The notes under the pieces are model-generated. The model was not told the origin of the DNA, made no database searches, and was given only the letters and a program-made list of their open reading frames with translations. Below, piece after piece: positions 34,650 through 44,613 of a stretch of 64,000 nucleotides of DNA (positions are counted from its first letter, which is position 1; each line of letters begins with the position of its first letter). A program made the position numbers and the translations under genes. Source of the DNA: Paraburkholderia franconis (GTDB lineage Bacteria; Pseudomonadota; Gammaproteobacteria; Burkholderiales; Burkholderiaceae); contig NZ_WHNP01000001.1 of the NCBI RefSeq assembly GCF_009362735.1, positions 248,001-312,000 on the forward strand, read 5' to 3'.

Positions 34650-35089
34650 GAGCGTTGCTCCTCGGATTGAATGGCATGCGGTGCGAACGCTGCGAGCGCG
34701 GTCGCGATGTCATCGGGAATGTCGATCGACTGGCCGCTTTCCAGCGATGTCGTGACGAGTACCTGTGCTGCGCGAAAGCGCACTTCGCCCGCGCAGCGTG
34801 CAACGATGACGAGGCCGATCGAGCGGCGCCCGATACGCGTCACGTCGAGCGACAGCGTGATCGTTTCGCCCATGCGGCTCGGCCGCGAGAACTCGCAGTC
34901 GAGCTTGACGATCGGCAGGCCGACGCGGCGCGTCTGAATCATGTGCGCGTAGTCGATCGCGAGACGCTCGTTGAACCACTCTTCGACGAGCATGTTCGTC
35001 ATCACCAGATACTGCGGAAAGTAGACAATGCCCGCAGGGTCGCAATGCGCGAAGCGGATGCGCACGGGCATGTCGAACGACGCGTTCAT
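34646..35089 (-). CDS. acyl-CoA thioesterase, 4-hydroxybenzoyl-CoA thioesterase (hotdog) family
   Basis: A 147-aa hotdog-fold enzyme. [20 protein letters not shown] contains the catalytic Asp (HCDPAGIV), followed by [22 protein letters not shown] residues. It hydrolyses aromatic or alicyclic CoA thioesters, probably to recycle CoA from dead-end 2-aminobenzoyl-CoA or salicyl-CoA intermediates. Four-base overlaps on both sides show tight translational coupling within the operon. Confidence 0.88.
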   Translation of the reverse strand: MNASFDMPVRIRFAHCDPAGIVYFPQYLVMTNMLVEEWFNERLAIDYAHMIQTRRVGLPIVKLDCEFSRPSRMGETITLSLDVTRIGRRSIGLVIVARCAGEVRFRAAQVLVTTSLESGQSIDIPDDIATALAAFAPHAIQSEEQRS

Positions 35090-36285
35090 GACGGGCGCTC
35101 CTGTTGCTGGCTCGCTGCATGTGCTTTCAGCAGATCGCGGCCGACGATCAGTTGCTGCACTTCCGTCGCACCCTCATAGATGCGCAGCGCGCGAATCTCG
35201 CGATACAACCGTTCGACGGTTGCGCCGCTTCGCACGCCCATGCCGCCCCACAGTTGCACGGCGGCATCGATCACCTGTTGCGCGCCTTCGCTCGCGTGCC
35301 ACTTCGCCATCGCGGCTTCGCGCGTGACGCTTTCGCCCTGATCGCGCAGCCATGCGGCGCGATAGACGAGCAGCGCGCTGCTGTCGATCGTCAACGCCAT
35401 CTGCGCGAGCTTCGTCTGCGTGAGTTGAAAGTCGCCGAGCGTCTGGCCGAACATCTTGCGCGACGCGGCGCGCGCGAGTCCTTCCTGCATCGCGCGACGC
35501 GCAAAGCCCAACGATGCGGCGGCAACCGACGTGCGAAAGATATCGAGCGTGCGCATCGCGATCTTGAAGCCTTCGCCGGGCGCGCCGAGCATCTGGCTGC
35601 GCGGCACGCGCGCGCTGGCGAAATGAAGGCGCGCGAGCGGATGCGGCGCGATCACGTCGATGCGTTCGGCGATCTCCAGGCCCGGCGTGTTCGCGTCGAC
35701 GATAAACGCGCTGATGCCGCGCGCGCCGGGTGCTTCGCCCGTTCTCGCGAACACCACATAAAAGTCCGCGATGCCGCCGTTCGAGATCCAGGTCTTGTCG
35801 CCGTCGAGAACGTAGACATCGCCCTCTGCGCGCGCTTGCAACGACATCGCGGCGACGTCCGATCCCGCTTCGGGCTCGGACAACGCGAACGCGGCAGTCG
35901 CTTCGCCCTTTGCGACGCGCGGCAGATAGCGCGTCTTCTGCTCGTGCGTGCCCGCGAGCGTGATCGCGCCGGAACCGAGGCCTTGCATCGCGAGCGCGAA
36001 GTCGGCGAGTCCATCGTGCTTCGCTAGCGTTTCGCGCAGCAGACACACGGCGCGCGTGTCGATCGTATCGCCGTGCCCGCCGTATTGCGTGCCGCCGACG
36101 CCGTACTTCAGCCAGCCCGCTTCACCCAATGCACGCACGAGCTGACGGCACGATGCGTCGGTGTCTTCATGCTGCACATGCGCGAGATGGTGCGTGGCCC
36201 ATGTTTCTATCCGTTCTGCCAGTTCGCGATGACGCGCTTCGAAGAATGGCCAGGCCAATGCGCCGTGCGGATCGTTGGGATTCAA
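35086..36285 (-). CDS. acyl-CoA dehydrogenase
   Basis: A 399-aa FAD-dependent acyl-CoA dehydrogenase. Characteristic stretches are [60 protein letters not shown] with [20 protein letters not shown], and the C-terminal [31 protein letters not shown]. It oxidises an alicyclic CoA ester in the beta-oxidation-like half of the pathway. A two-base gap from the enoyl-CoA hydratase gene and four-base overlap with the thioesterase gene place it in the operon. Confidence 0.9.
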   Translation of the reverse strand: MNPNDPHGALAWPFFEARHRELAERIETWATHHLAHVQHEDTDASCRQLVRALGEAGWLKYGVGGTQYGGHGDTIDTRAVCLLRETLAKHDGLADFALAMQGLGSGAITLAGTHEQKTRYLPRVAKGEATAAFALSEPEAGSDVAAMSLQARAEGDVYVLDGDKTWISNGGIADFYVVFARTGEAPGARGISAFIVDANTPGLEIAERIDVIAPHPLARLHFASARVPRSQMLGAPGEGFKIAMRTLDIFRTSVAAASLGFARRAMQEGLARAASRKMFGQTLGDFQLTQTKLAQMALTIDSSALLVYRAAWLRDQGESVTREAAMAKWHASEGAQQVIDAAVQLWGGMGVRSGATVERLYREIRALRIYEGATEVQQLIVGRDLLKAHAASQQQERPS

Positions 36286-36287
36286 GG

Positions 36288-37139
36288 TCAGTCTCCTTCG
36301 AATACCGGGCGCGACTTCGCCGCGAACGCGCGATACGCGCGCTCGAAATCGCGCGTCGTCATGCAGATGGCTTGTGCCTGCGCTTCGGATTCGATCGCCT
36401 CATCGATGCTCATGCTCCATTCCTGATGCAGCATCTTCTTCGTGATGCCGTGCGCGAACGTCGGGCCCGCGACGAGATCGGCGGCGAGCTTCAATGCTTC
36501 GTCGAGCAGCGCTTCCGGCGCGCACAGGCGGTTGTAGAAGCCCCATGCGTAACCTTCCTCGCCGCTTGCGGAGCGACCCGTGTATAGCAGTTCGGCGGCA
36601 CGTCCCTGACCGATGATGCGCGGCAGGATCGAACAGGCGCCCATGTCGCAGCCCGCGAGACCCACGCGCGAAAACAGGAACGCGAGCTTGCTGCGCGCAG
36701 TGGAGAGCCGCATGTCGGATGCCATCGCGAGGATCGCGCCCGCGCCCGCGCAGACGCCATCGATGGCTGCGATGATCGGTTGCGGGCAATGCCGCATCGC
36801 TTTCACGAGATCGCCCGTCATGCGCGTGAACAGCAGCAGCTCGGGCATCGGCAAGTCGATCAGCGGGCCGATGATCTCGTGCACGTCGCCGCCCGAACAG
36901 AAGTTCTCGTCCGCGCCGTGGATCACGACGGTCTTCACATCCGTCGCGTAGGCGAGCTGCCGAAAAAGATCGCGCAACTCAGCGTACGATTCGAACGTCA
37001 GCGGGTTCTTGCGCTCGGGACGGTTGAGCGTGACGGTTGCGACGCCCGCGTTGACGGACCAGCCGAAGTGCTTGGCGTCATACGTGGCGAGTGTCGTGCG
37101 ATTGCCGGCCAGTAGGGCGTCGGCAGCGGATCGGGTCAT
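36288..37139 (-). CDS. enoyl-CoA hydratase/isomerase family protein
   Basis: A 283-aa crotonase-fold enzyme. [40 protein letters not shown] (oxyanion-hole FCSGGD) and [20 protein letters not shown] are diagnostic. It probably hydrates or hydrolytically opens the cyclohexenyl-CoA ring product. ATG 37139 is preferred because AGGAG lies seven bases upstream; an ATG 15 bases earlier overlaps that site. Next to the ACAD and SDR genes it completes a beta-oxidation set. Confidence 0.9.
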   Translation of the reverse strand: MTRSAADALLAGNRTTLATYDAKHFGWSVNAGVATVTLNRPERKNPLTFESYAELRDLFRQLAYATDVKTVVIHGADENFCSGGDVHEIIGPLIDLPMPELLLFTRMTGDLVKAMRHCPQPIIAAIDGVCAGAGAILAMASDMRLSTARSKLAFLFSRVGLAGCDMGACSILPRIIGQGRAAELLYTGRSASGEEGYAWGFYNRLCAPEALLDEALKLAADLVAGPTFAHGITKKMLHQEWSMSIDEAIESEAQAQAICMTTRDFERAYRAFAAKSRPVFEGD

Positions 37140-37178
37140 CGTTGTCTCCTGCATTCGGTTGTCTGAAGATTTCGCGCC

Positions 37179-37736
37179 TTAGCTCTTGATCGTGTTCAGC
37201 AGATGCTGCTTGAGCTTGCCGAGCTTTTGATGCGTGCGCGATTTCTCGTCCAGATCGAGGCCGCCGAACATTTCGACGACCCATTGCTCGTGCGCGACGG
37301 CCATTTTGTCGAACAGCGCGCGGCCGTCCGGCGTGAGGCGCACGCTGGTCGAGCGACGGTCGTTCGGATCGGTGTCGCGCGCGACGAGCCCTTCTTTTTC
37401 CAGCTGATCGGTAATGCCCGTGATGTTGCCGCCCGTCACCATCAGACGGCGCGACAGTTCCGTCATCTTCAGCCCTTCCGGATGACGCTCGAGCTGCGCC
37501 ATCAGATCGAAGCGCGGCAGCGTCGTATCGAACTCGTTGCGCAGGCGCTTGCGCAACTCCGCTTGCACGAGGTTCGTCGTCGTCAGCATGCGCAGCCACA
37601 GACGCAGGCCCATGTGGCTATCGGCGCCTGTGCTCATTTCCATGTCCACGACGTTTTCAGCCGGCTTCGCGACGCCTTTGCGCGTGGGCTTCGTTTCGGC
37701 CGCGTCGCCGGCCTTTTTCTTTGCAGCTTGACTCAT
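37179..37736 (-). CDS. MarR family transcriptional regulator
   Basis: A 185-aa regulator with a charged N-terminal leader ([18 protein letters not shown]) and a winged helix-turn-helix at about 75-150 ([60 protein letters not shown]). It is encoded inside the abm-like operon between SDR and enoyl-CoA hydratase genes, overlapping the former by four bases. It likely represses the operon and responds to an aromatic-CoA ester, as BadR and HcaR-type MarRs do (inference). A candidate operator flanks the operon promoter. Confidence 0.9.
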   Translation of the reverse strand: MSQAAKKKAGDAAETKPTRKGVAKPAENVVDMEMSTGADSHMGLRLWLRMLTTTNLVQAELRKRLRNEFDTTLPRFDLMAQLERHPEGLKMTELSRRLMVTGGNITGITDQLEKEGLVARDTDPNDRRSTSVRLTPDGRALFDKMAVAHEQWVVEMFGGLDLDEKSRTHQKLGKLKQHLLNTIKS

Positions 37737-38512
37737 GTGACTTCTCCGCCTGAAACGGAAATCGATTGACCTGTGATGGATTCGGAGCCCGGCATGCACA
37801 GCCACATCACCGCGTTCGCGACTTCGCCGGGTTCGACGAAGCGGCGCTGCGGGTTGTGACGCACGAGGATGTCGCGCGCTTCCTGTTCGCTGCGCGAAGT
37901 CTTCGCGGTGATCTGGTCGAGCGATGCGCGCAACAGCTCCGTTTCCGTATAGCCGGGGCACACGGCGTTGACTGTGATGCCCTTCGTCGCGACTTCGAGC
38001 GCAAGCGAACGCGTGAGTCCGATCACGCCATGTTTCGCCGCGCAATAAGCGGCGACATACGCGTAACCGATTTGTCCCGCCGTGCTCGCGACATTGACGA
38101 TGCGTCCGTAGCCGCGTTCGAACATCGACGGCAACACGGCGCGCGTGCAGAGAAACACGCCCGTCAGGTTGACGTCGAGCATGCGTTGCCAGAGTGCCAT
38201 GTCCGTGTTCGCGAAGGGCGCGGCCTGGGCCTGGCCCGCGTTGTTGACGAGCACGTCGATCGGTCCTGCGTTCGACGCGGCTTCGGAAAATGCCTTGTTT
38301 ACAGCACTTTCATCGCGCACGTCGACGCTGATGCATGCGGCGACCTCGCCATGCCGGCGCAACGTTTCCTGTTGCGCCGCGAGACGTCCTGCATCGCGGC
38401 CCATCAACGTGACGCGCGCGCCGGCGCGAACGAGCGCATCGGCCGTTGCCGCGCCGATGCCGCTGCCGCCACCCGTCACGACGGCATGCTTGCCTGCAAG
38501 CGTGGTGTTCAT
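37733..38512 (-). CDS. SDR family oxidoreductase (3-hydroxyacyl-CoA dehydrogenase-like)
   Basis: A 259-aa short-chain dehydrogenase. NAD(P) motif [10 protein letters not shown] is near the N-terminus, followed by NNAG ([10 protein letters not shown]), catalytic Ser (IVNVASTAG) and YCAAKHG giving Tyr-x3-Lys, and [10 protein letters not shown]. It probably oxidises the 3-hydroxyacyl-CoA made by the operon's hydratase. The ATG at 38512 shares one base with the stop of the monooxygenase gene (TGATG). Confidence 0.9.
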   Translation of the reverse strand: MNTTLAGKHAVVTGGGSGIGAATADALVRAGARVTLMGRDAGRLAAQQETLRRHGEVAACISVDVRDESAVNKAFSEAASNAGPIDVLVNNAGQAQAAPFANTDMALWQRMLDVNLTGVFLCTRAVLPSMFERGYGRIVNVASTAGQIGYAYVAAYCAAKHGVIGLTRSLALEVATKGITVNAVCPGYTETELLRASLDQITAKTSRSEQEARDILVRHNPQRRFVEPGEVANAVMWLCMPGSESITGQSISVSGGEVT

Positions 38513-40884
38513 CAAACCGTTCCTTCCGCGCGTTGCGCGCGTTCGAGCGGCGACAGACGCGCATTTTCTGCGGCCTGCGCGCGTTCGCGTTCGTAATTGC
38601 GTTCGAGCTGCGATTTGGCCGCCGTGTATTGCTTCGGCCAGTTCACGTCGAAGTAGCCGATCTTCGCGGCTTCATTCAAGGTCCACGAAGGATTCGCGAG
38701 ATGCGGGCGCGCGATCGCGCACAGATCCGCGCGGCCCGCGGCGATGATGCTGTTCACGTGATCCGCTTCGGAGATCGCGCCGACTGCGATCGTCGCGATG
38801 CCCGCCTCGTTGCGGATGCGATCGGCGAACGGCGTCTGGAACATGCGGCCGAACACGGGCTTTTCTTCCTTGCTGACCTGGCCCGACGACACGTCGATCA
38901 TGTCGGCGCCTGCAGCCTTGAAGGCGCGCGCGATCTCGACGGCATCGTCGGGCGTCGTGCCGCCGTCGACCCAGTCATGCGCGGAGATGCGCACCGACAT
39001 CGGCTTGTCCTGCGGCCACACCTCGCGCATCGCGGCGAACACCTGCAACGGATAACGCAGACGGTTCGCGAGCGAGCCGCCGTATTCGTCGGTGCGATGG
39101 TTGGTGAGCGGCGAGAGAAAGCTCGACAGAAAGTAGCCGTGCGCGCAGTGCAGTTCGAGCCAGTCGAAACCCGCCTCAGCGGCCATGCGCGTCGCGCGGA
39201 CGAATTGCGCTTCGATTTCGCGCAGCTCGTCATGCGTCGCTTCACGCGACCATTGGCTCACGCCGCGCAGATACTGCTGCTGCGACGCCGACACCAGCGG
39301 CCAGTTGCCGTCGGGCAAAGGCAGATCGATGCCTTCCCAGCTCACGCGCGTCGAAGCCTTCGCACCCGCATGGCCGAGCTGCATGCCGATCTTCGCGTCG
39401 GTTTGCGCGTGGACGAACTGCACGATGCGGCGCCACGCGGCGAGATGCTCGGGCGCGTACATGCCGGGACATCCGGGCGTGATGCGCGCGTCGGGCGACA
39501 CGCAGGTCATTTCCGTCATCACGAGCGCGGCGCCGCCCATTGCACGCGCGCCGAGATGCATCAGGTGATAGTCGCCCGCCACGCCGTCGACGGCCGAATA
39601 CTGCGCCATCGGCGAGACGACGACGCGATTCTTCAGCGTCACGCCGCGCAGCTTGAACGGCGTGAACATCGGCGGAATGGAGTGCTTTTGCTGATCGCGT
39701 TCGATGCCCGCGCGCACGGCGAGCCAGTCTTCGAATGACGAGAGATAAGCGGCATCGCGTTCGCGCAGGTTCTCGTGCGAGATGCGCTGCGAGCGCGTCA
39801 GCAGCGAATACGCGAATTGCTCCGGCTCGAACGACGCGTAACGCTCGACGTGCTCGAACCATTCCGTCGAATTGCGCGCCGCATTCTGGATGCGCAGCAC
39901 GTCGACGCTGCGCACTTGCGTGTAGTGCGCGAGCGCTGCGGCGAGATCGTGCGGATGCGCGTCGATGCTGTTGGCGAGTTCGATCGCATCTTCGAGCGCG
40001 AGCTTGGTGCCGGAGCCGATCGAGAAGTGCGCGGTATGCGCGGCGTCGCCCATCAGCACGACGGGCACATGCTTGTTGTCGGCGCGTGTTTTCCAGTGCA
40101 CCCATTCGCGATTGACGACGCGCGGAAAGCGGATCCATTGCGACGAGCCGCGCAGATGGCTCGCGTTAGACATCAGCGGATGGCCGTCGAGATACTTCGC
40201 GAACAGCCGCTCGCAGAACGCGATGCTGTCTTCCTTGCTCATTTCGTCGAGACCGGCGGCGCGCCACACGCGCTCGGGCGTTTCGACGATGAACGTCGAG
40301 GTCTGATCGTCGAAGCGGTACGCGTGGGCCTGGAACCAGCCCCATTCGGTCTTTTCGAACGCGAACGTGAAGGCGTCGAAGAGCTTTTTCGTGCCGAGCC
40401 ACACGAAGCGGCAGTTGCGCATGTCGATGTCGGGCTGATACGTCGATGCGTACTTCTGGCGAATCGCGCTATTCAGGCCGTCGCTCGCGATGATGAGGTC
40501 GGCGTCGTAATCGTCGTCGTTGACGACCTGCGTTTCGAAGACCAGCTTCACGCCGAGTTCTTCGCAACGCTCTTGCAGGATGTTCAACAGACGCTTGCGG
40601 CCGATGCCGCAAAAGCCGTGCCCCGACGAGCGCACCTTCGCGCCGCGAAAGTTGATCTCGATGTCGTCCCAGTGATTGAACGCGTCAAGGATCATGTCGG
40701 CGCTTTTCGCGTCGGCGGCGCGCAGATTGCCGAGCGTCTGGTCCGAAAACACGACGCCCCAGCCGAACGTGTCGTACGGGCGGTTGCGCTCGACGACGAT
40801 CACTTCGTGCGCCGGATGGCGCCGCTTCATCAACAACCCGAAATACAGCCCGGCCGGCCCGCCGCCAATACAGACGATACGCAT
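38512..40884 (-). CDS. abmA: fused aryl-CoA flavin monooxygenase / old-yellow-enzyme-like reductase (2-aminobenzoyl-CoA monooxygenase/reductase type)
   Basis: A 790-aa bifunctional flavoprotein. Residues 1 to about 390 are a class A FAD monooxygenase ([40 protein letters not shown]). Residues from about 410 on are an NADH:flavin oxidoreductase TIM barrel ([49 protein letters not shown], [19 protein letters not shown]). This fusion is the hallmark of 2-aminobenzoyl-CoA monooxygenase/reductase, which hydroxylates and then reduces the ring. Salicylyl-CoA 5-hydroxylase SdgC resembles the N-terminal half. It is the first gene of the operon and has a clear promoter. Confidence 0.9.
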   Translation of the reverse strand: MRIVCIGGGPAGLYFGLLMKRRHPAHEVIVVERNRPYDTFGWGVVFSDQTLGNLRAADAKSADMILDAFNHWDDIEINFRGAKVRSSGHGFCGIGRKRLLNILQERCEELGVKLVFETQVVNDDDYDADLIIASDGLNSAIRQKYASTYQPDIDMRNCRFVWLGTKKLFDAFTFAFEKTEWGWFQAHAYRFDDQTSTFIVETPERVWRAAGLDEMSKEDSIAFCERLFAKYLDGHPLMSNASHLRGSSQWIRFPRVVNREWVHWKTRADNKHVPVVLMGDAAHTAHFSIGSGTKLALEDAIELANSIDAHPHDLAAALAHYTQVRSVDVLRIQNAARNSTEWFEHVERYASFEPEQFAYSLLTRSQRISHENLRERDAAYLSSFEDWLAVRAGIERDQQKHSIPPMFTPFKLRGVTLKNRVVVSPMAQYSAVDGVAGDYHLMHLGARAMGGAALVMTEMTCVSPDARITPGCPGMYAPEHLAAWRRIVQFVHAQTDAKIGMQLGHAGAKASTRVSWEGIDLPLPDGNWPLVSASQQQYLRGVSQWSREATHDELREIEAQFVRATRMAAEAGFDWLELHCAHGYFLSSFLSPLTNHRTDEYGGSLANRLRYPLQVFAAMREVWPQDKPMSVRISAHDWVDGGTTPDDAVEIARAFKAAGADMIDVSSGQVSKEEKPVFGRMFQTPFADRIRNEAGIATIAVGAISEADHVNSIIAAGRADLCAIARPHLANPSWTLNEAAKIGYFDVNWPKQYTAAKSQLERNYERERAQAAENARLSPLERAQRAEGTV

Positions 40885-40911
40885 GCTGGTTCCCCAACTG
40901 GAGTGCTCGTC

Positions 40912-40948
40912 TTTACTTTAGGTTTTGATAGTTTAGATGTCAAGTAAA
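40912..40948 (-). promoter_or_regulatory. promoter of the abm-like operon with flanking inverted repeat
   Basis: On the minus strand TTGACA (complement of 40938-40943), a 17-base spacer and TAAAGT (complement of 40915-40920) form a near-consensus sigma70 promoter 30 bases from the first start codon. TTTACTT (40912-40918) and AAGTAAA (40942-40948) form an inverted repeat covering -10 and -35, a fitting operator for the MarR repressor encoded in the operon (inference). Confidence 0.6.
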
Positions 40949-41009
40949 ATGGCGCAGTGGGAGCAAAGCATCGTACGGTCCACGGTCAGATACTGATCTT
41001 CGCTGTCGA

Positions 41010-41037
41010 GCGGGCGCGGCCTCACAGCCGCGCCCGC
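41010..41037. terminator. GC-rich hairpin after the dehydratase gene
   Basis: GCGGGCGCGGC (41010-41020) pairs perfectly with 41027-41037 around a six-base CTCACA loop. It lies just past the stop of the minus-strand dehydratase gene and upstream of the abm promoter. There is no U-tract, so it may be a weak or rho-assisted terminator. Confidence 0.55.
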
Positions 41038-41042
41038 ACGCC

Positions 41043-42572
41043 TTACATCTGCGCGCCGATCATCCAGGGCACGAATTCCTCGTTGCCCACGCCGAGCGCC
41101 TCGCTCTTGCTCTTCGCACCCGACGCCACCGCGATGATCATGTCGAAGATCTCGCGGCCTTTCTGCTCGACGGTCGTGTCGCCGTCCATGATGTCGCCGC
41201 AGTTGATGTCCATGTCGTCGATCATGCGCGCATACATCTTCGTGTTCGTCGCGAGCTTGATGGAAGGCGCGGGCTTCGCGCCGAAGCACGAACCGCGGCC
41301 CGTCGTGAACAGCACGAGATTCGCGCCGCTCGCGATCTGTCCCGTCGCGCCCATCGGGTCATAGCCGGGCGCGTCCATGAACACGAGGCCTTTGGCCGTC
41401 ACGGGTTCCGCGTAGCGATAGACGTCCATCAGCGGGGTCGAGCCGCTCTTCGCAACGGCGCCCAGCGATTTCTCGAGGATCGTCGTCAGGCCGCCCGCCT
41501 TGTTGCCCGGCGTCGGATTGTTGTCGATGCTGCCTTTTTCGCGCTCCGCGTAGCTCTCCCACCAGTGGATGCGCTCGACGATCTTCTCACCGACCTTCGG
41601 CGTGATCGCGCGTCGCGTGAGCAGGTGTTCCGCGCCGTAGATCTCGGGCGTCTCGCTGAGAATCGCCGTGCCGCCGTGCTGCACGAGCAGATCGACGGCG
41701 GCGCCGAGCGCCGGGTTCGCCGTGATGCCCGAGTAGCCATCCGAGCCGCCGCATTGCAGCGCGATGTTCAGATGCGACACGGGCAGCGGCTCGCGCACTG
41801 CGCGGTTCGCAACGGGCAACAGCTTTTCGACGGCCGCAATGGCGGCGTCGACGGTCTTCTGCGTGCCGCCCTGTTCCTGAATGACGAGGGGCACGACGGT
41901 CTCGCCCGTCTCGACGCCCTCAGCGACGAACATCGCGCCCATCTGGTTCGCCTCGCAGCCGAGGCCGATCACGACCACGCCGGCGAAATTCGGATGCCGC
42001 ACATAACCGCCGATCGTGCGGCGCAATTGCTGGATGCCTTCGCCGTTGTGGTCGATGCAGCAGCCGAAGCTGTGCGTGAGGGGCACGATGCCGTCGACGT
42101 TCGGCCATGCGTCGAGTGCGCCGGGCGCGGAGAAATGCTGCGTGACGAGCTTCGTCACCGTCGCCGAGCAATTGACGGTGCTGATCACGCCGATGTAATT
42201 GCGCGTCGCCACGCGGCCATCGGCGCGGCGAATGCCCTGGAACGTCAGTGCTTGCGGCGCTTGTGGCACGGCCTTGACGTTCGTGCCGTATGCGTAGTCG
42301 CGCGCGAAGTCGCCCATCGACACGTTTTGCGTATGGACATGCGCGCCAGGTTCGATCGGCTGCGTCGCAAAGCCGATGATCTGACCATAGCGTCGCACGG
42401 CGTCGCCCGTCCCGATCGCGCGCACGGCAACCTTGTGCGCAGCGGGAATGTCGTCGGTGACGACGAGGCCGCTCAGTTCGTGCAGCACAGTGCCCGCCGC
42501 GATCGCGCCGCGCGCGATGGCGACGTCGTCGTCGGCATGCAGCGTGATGACCAGTGAGTTAGAATCCGCCAT
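41043..42572 (-). CDS. UxaA family altronate/galactarate-type dehydratase
   Basis: A 509-aa iron-dependent sugar-acid dehydratase. The N-terminal SAF domain (about 1-95, LHADDDVAIARGAIAAGTVL, AHVHTQNVSMGDFARDYAY) precedes the UxaA catalytic region with NYIGVISTVNCSATV, THSFGCCIDHNGEG, VVIGLGCEANQMG, LQCGGSDGYSGITANPALGA and TTGRGSCFG. It converts altronate, galactarate or a related aldonate/aldarate to the 2-keto-3-deoxy acid. AGGAGG precedes ATG 42572. A GntR regulator is divergent, but no other sugar-acid gene is adjacent, so the substrate stays open. Confidence 0.87.
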   Translation of the reverse strand: MADSNSLVITLHADDDVAIARGAIAAGTVLHELSGLVVTDDIPAAHKVAVRAIGTGDAVRRYGQIIGFATQPIEPGAHVHTQNVSMGDFARDYAYGTNVKAVPQAPQALTFQGIRRADGRVATRNYIGVISTVNCSATVTKLVTQHFSAPGALDAWPNVDGIVPLTHSFGCCIDHNGEGIQQLRRTIGGYVRHPNFAGVVVIGLGCEANQMGAMFVAEGVETGETVVPLVIQEQGGTQKTVDAAIAAVEKLLPVANRAVREPLPVSHLNIALQCGGSDGYSGITANPALGAAVDLLVQHGGTAILSETPEIYGAEHLLTRRAITPKVGEKIVERIHWWESYAEREKGSIDNNPTPGNKAGGLTTILEKSLGAVAKSGSTPLMDVYRYAEPVTAKGLVFMDAPGYDPMGATGQIASGANLVLFTTGRGSCFGAKPAPSIKLATNTKMYARMIDDMDINCGDIMDGDTTVEQKGREIFDMIIAVASGAKSKSEALGVGNEEFVPWMIGAQM

Positions 42573-42675
42573 GTTTTTTCCTCCTGATTGTGGAGCTTGT
42601 GAGCATCGGCTGCGGTATCGAGATGTCCGCATGCTCGATGTGGCGAATAGTGATTTCGTCCACCAGGCGACGCAA

Positions 42676-42690
42676 ATCGGTCAGACCAAT
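42676..42690. promoter_or_regulatory. candidate GntR/FadR-type operator
   Basis: ATCGGTCAGACCAAT is a 15-base palindrome centred on A42683 with one mismatched pair, matching the TGGTCnnACCA-like sites of FadR-subfamily (FCD) regulators. It lies in the 134-base divergent gap between the dehydratase and the regulator, ending 16 bases before the regulator start, so it probably serves both. Confidence 0.6.
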
Positions 42691-42706
42691 CTCGGGAAGC
42701 ACCGGC

Positions 42707-43438
42707 ATGGGATTCCACACACTTTCGTCCAGCGCGGTCGACAGGACCGTCCGGCAGCTCGAAGAGAAGCTGCTCGAAGGCAAGTGGGAAACCTCGGCGC
42801 GCCTTCCTGCGGAGCGCACGCTGGCCCAATCGCTGGGCGTGTCGCGCTCGACGGTGCGCGAGGCCATCCAGCGGCTCGTCACGCGCGGAATGCTCGAAAC
42901 GAAGCCGGGTAGCGGCGCGTATGTCGTGCAGAGACAGCCTGCGCGTCTGAGCGCGCCGTGGCTGCAACTGGTTGCCGAGAATCCGCCGTTGCGGGCCGAG
43001 ACGCTCGAATTCCGGCTGGTCTTCGAATGCGCGGCCGCGCGCTTTGCCGCGCAACGGTCGACAGCGGAAGAACTCGACAGGCTTCAGGCCATTCTCGTGA
43101 AGATGCGCAACGCGGTCGAAGCACACGACGTGGACGCGGAAGCGATCGTCGACGGCGAGTTTCATACGGCGCTGACGGCCGCCTCGCACAACCGGATGCT
43201 CGACCAGTTCTACGCGAGCGTCATCACGATGCTTCGCGAGCACATCGCCGCGAATACGTTCGATGCGACGCTCAACAATGCGAACGCGTTCAGGCAATCG
43301 GCGATGCGGCTCAACCAGCACGAATCGATCTTCTTCGCGGTGCGGGACCGCGATCCCGATGCCGCGCAACGAGCGATGTACGCGCATATCGCCTTCGTCG
43401 GGAAGCAGTTCGAGCCCGGCTTCGGCTTCGCTCAATAG
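42707..43438 (+). CDS. GntR family regulator, FadR/FCD subfamily
   Basis: A 243-aa regulator. The winged helix (VRQLEEKLLEGKWETSARLP, LAQSLGVSRSTVREAIQRLV) is followed by an all-helical FCD domain with the metal-ligand pattern EFRLVFE, DGEFHTALTAASHN and RLNQHESIFFAVRDRDPDAA. ATG 42707 is chosen with GGGAAG eight bases upstream; the frame ahead of it is unlike a protein. It probably represses the divergent dehydratase until a sugar acid binds. Confidence 0.9.
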   Translation: MGFHTLSSSAVDRTVRQLEEKLLEGKWETSARLPAERTLAQSLGVSRSTVREAIQRLVTRGMLETKPGSGAYVVQRQPARLSAPWLQLVAENPPLRAETLEFRLVFECAAARFAAQRSTAEELDRLQAILVKMRNAVEAHDVDAEAIVDGEFHTALTAASHNRMLDQFYASVITMLREHIAANTFDATLNNANAFRQSAMRLNQHESIFFAVRDRDPDAAQRAMYAHIAFVGKQFEPGFGFAQ

Positions 43439-43476
43439 CCGTCGCTACATGGCGCGAGTCATGTAGCAGGCGGCAG

Positions 43477-43538
43477 CTTCCGTGCGATCACGAAGAGTCG
43501 CGATCGCGCGATAGTCGTGCAACTTCCGTTCGATCACG
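43477..43538. repeat. 16-bp direct repeat
   Basis: CTTCCGTGCGATCACG (43477-43492) recurs at 43523-43538 with one mismatch, the second copy overlapping the end of the next gene. A short CTACATG/CATGTAG hairpin (43445-43466) directly follows the GntR stop and may aid termination. Confidence 0.45.
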
Positions 43539-44229
43539 CGGGATGATCGAAGGTGCCCGGACTGGCGGACGTCCCTTTCCAGTCCGCAGTGCGTTCCTTC
43601 GATGCGCGTGCCAGCGCGTCCTTCACGCCTTGCGCGTCGAGGTCGGCCGTATAGACGGGCGAGCCCGGCTGCTGACGCCATGAATCGGCGATCGTGCCCG
43701 TGTCGACGGCATCGAAGCCGATGTCGTTGACGAGTCCGAAGACGATCTGCTTCGCCTTCGGATCGTCGCCGGAGACGGGCAACGCGATGCGTCCCGGCGC
43801 ACCCGACGGCTTGCCCATGCCTTCGAGATGCGCGGCGTAGATGTTGTTGAACACCTTGACCACGGGATGCCCGATCTGTTCTTCGACCCAACGGCTCTCG
43901 TTCGTGCCTGCCTCGATGCCGTCGATCCTGCCGTCGCGCTGACGCGGATAGTAGTTGCACGTATCGATCACGACAGCCGACGGCTTCGCGTTGTCGAAGA
44001 GCCCCTTCGGCAGCTGCGGGACCTTGGCGAGCGGGATCGTCACGACGATCACGTCGGCGTCCGCGATCATGTCCGGCACGTTGCTCGCCGTTGCGCCCGT
44101 TTGCTGCGCGACGGCTTGCAGCGAAGCGCCGCCGCGCGAATTGGCGATGCGTACCGCGTGCCCTTTTTCGACAAGGCGGCGCGCGAGCACCTTGCCGATG
44201 TTGCCTGCACCGATGATGCTGATATTCAT
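43534..44229 (-). CDS. NADPH-dependent F420 reductase-fold protein (NAD-binding)
   Basis: A 231-aa Rossmann protein. MNISIIGAGNIGKVLARRLV opens with GAGNIG, followed by VRIANSRGGASLQAVAQQTG, VIVVTIPLAKVPQLPKGLFD and NYYPRQRDGRIDGI. It resembles F420:NADP oxidoreductase (NpdG/FNO) and is common in bacteria without F420, where it is annotated as an NAD(P)-binding oxidoreductase. The catalytic substrate is unknown. ATG 44229 is preceded by GGAGGG. It stands alone. Confidence 0.86.
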   Translation of the reverse strand: MNISIIGAGNIGKVLARRLVEKGHAVRIANSRGGASLQAVAQQTGATASNVPDMIADADVIVVTIPLAKVPQLPKGLFDNAKPSAVVIDTCNYYPRQRDGRIDGIEAGTNESRWVEEQIGHPVVKVFNNIYAAHLEGMGKPSGAPGRIALPVSGDDPKAKQIVFGLVNDIGFDAVDTGTIADSWRQQPGSPVYTADLDAQGVKDALARASKERTADWKGTSASPGTFDHPA

Positions 44230-44613
44230 CGAACCCTCCAGATCAAGTGGGTGTAGCGGCGCGTGACCGGACACGTGTATCGGATCGTCCGGAGCGGCGC
44301 CCGTTTCGTCATACCGTGCGGAGCATCCTCCATGCCGATCGGGCGGCGATCAATCGCCGTTCGTTTCGAGCGCTAGCGGAGTCGATCAAATAGTGCAAGC
44401 CCACGTCGCTGTCACACAACGCCGCGCCGGTGAAAAGTGTCATGCCGAACACGAAATAATGCGCCCGAAGCCGCTCCCGCCTTGCTTCTGGCGGCACGCA
44501 AATCTGCGAAGCGAATTTTGTTACACCTCTTACCGGGAACGGCATCCGGCGTTACTAAGGCCTTTCAGATGTCCAGTTATACTCGCGCCGTCTTAAAAAC
44601 AACTGACCCTTCT
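44230..44613. other. intergenic region upstream of the glycine-zipper gene
   Basis: About 384 bases between divergent genes, without a plausible ORF. It must contain both promoters; TTATACT near 44575 is a possible extended -10 for the plus-strand gene, without a clear -35. Confidence 0.35.

Noticed and set aside
38446..40947. Long plus-strand frames opposite the monooxygenase/reductase gene
   Set aside because: Shadows of the abm-like operon; composition is typical of antisense GC-rich sequence and no start site or family is seen.
41010..41037. Treating the GC-rich hairpin as a sure intrinsic terminator
   Set aside because: No U-tract follows the stem, so it is listed only with moderate confidence.
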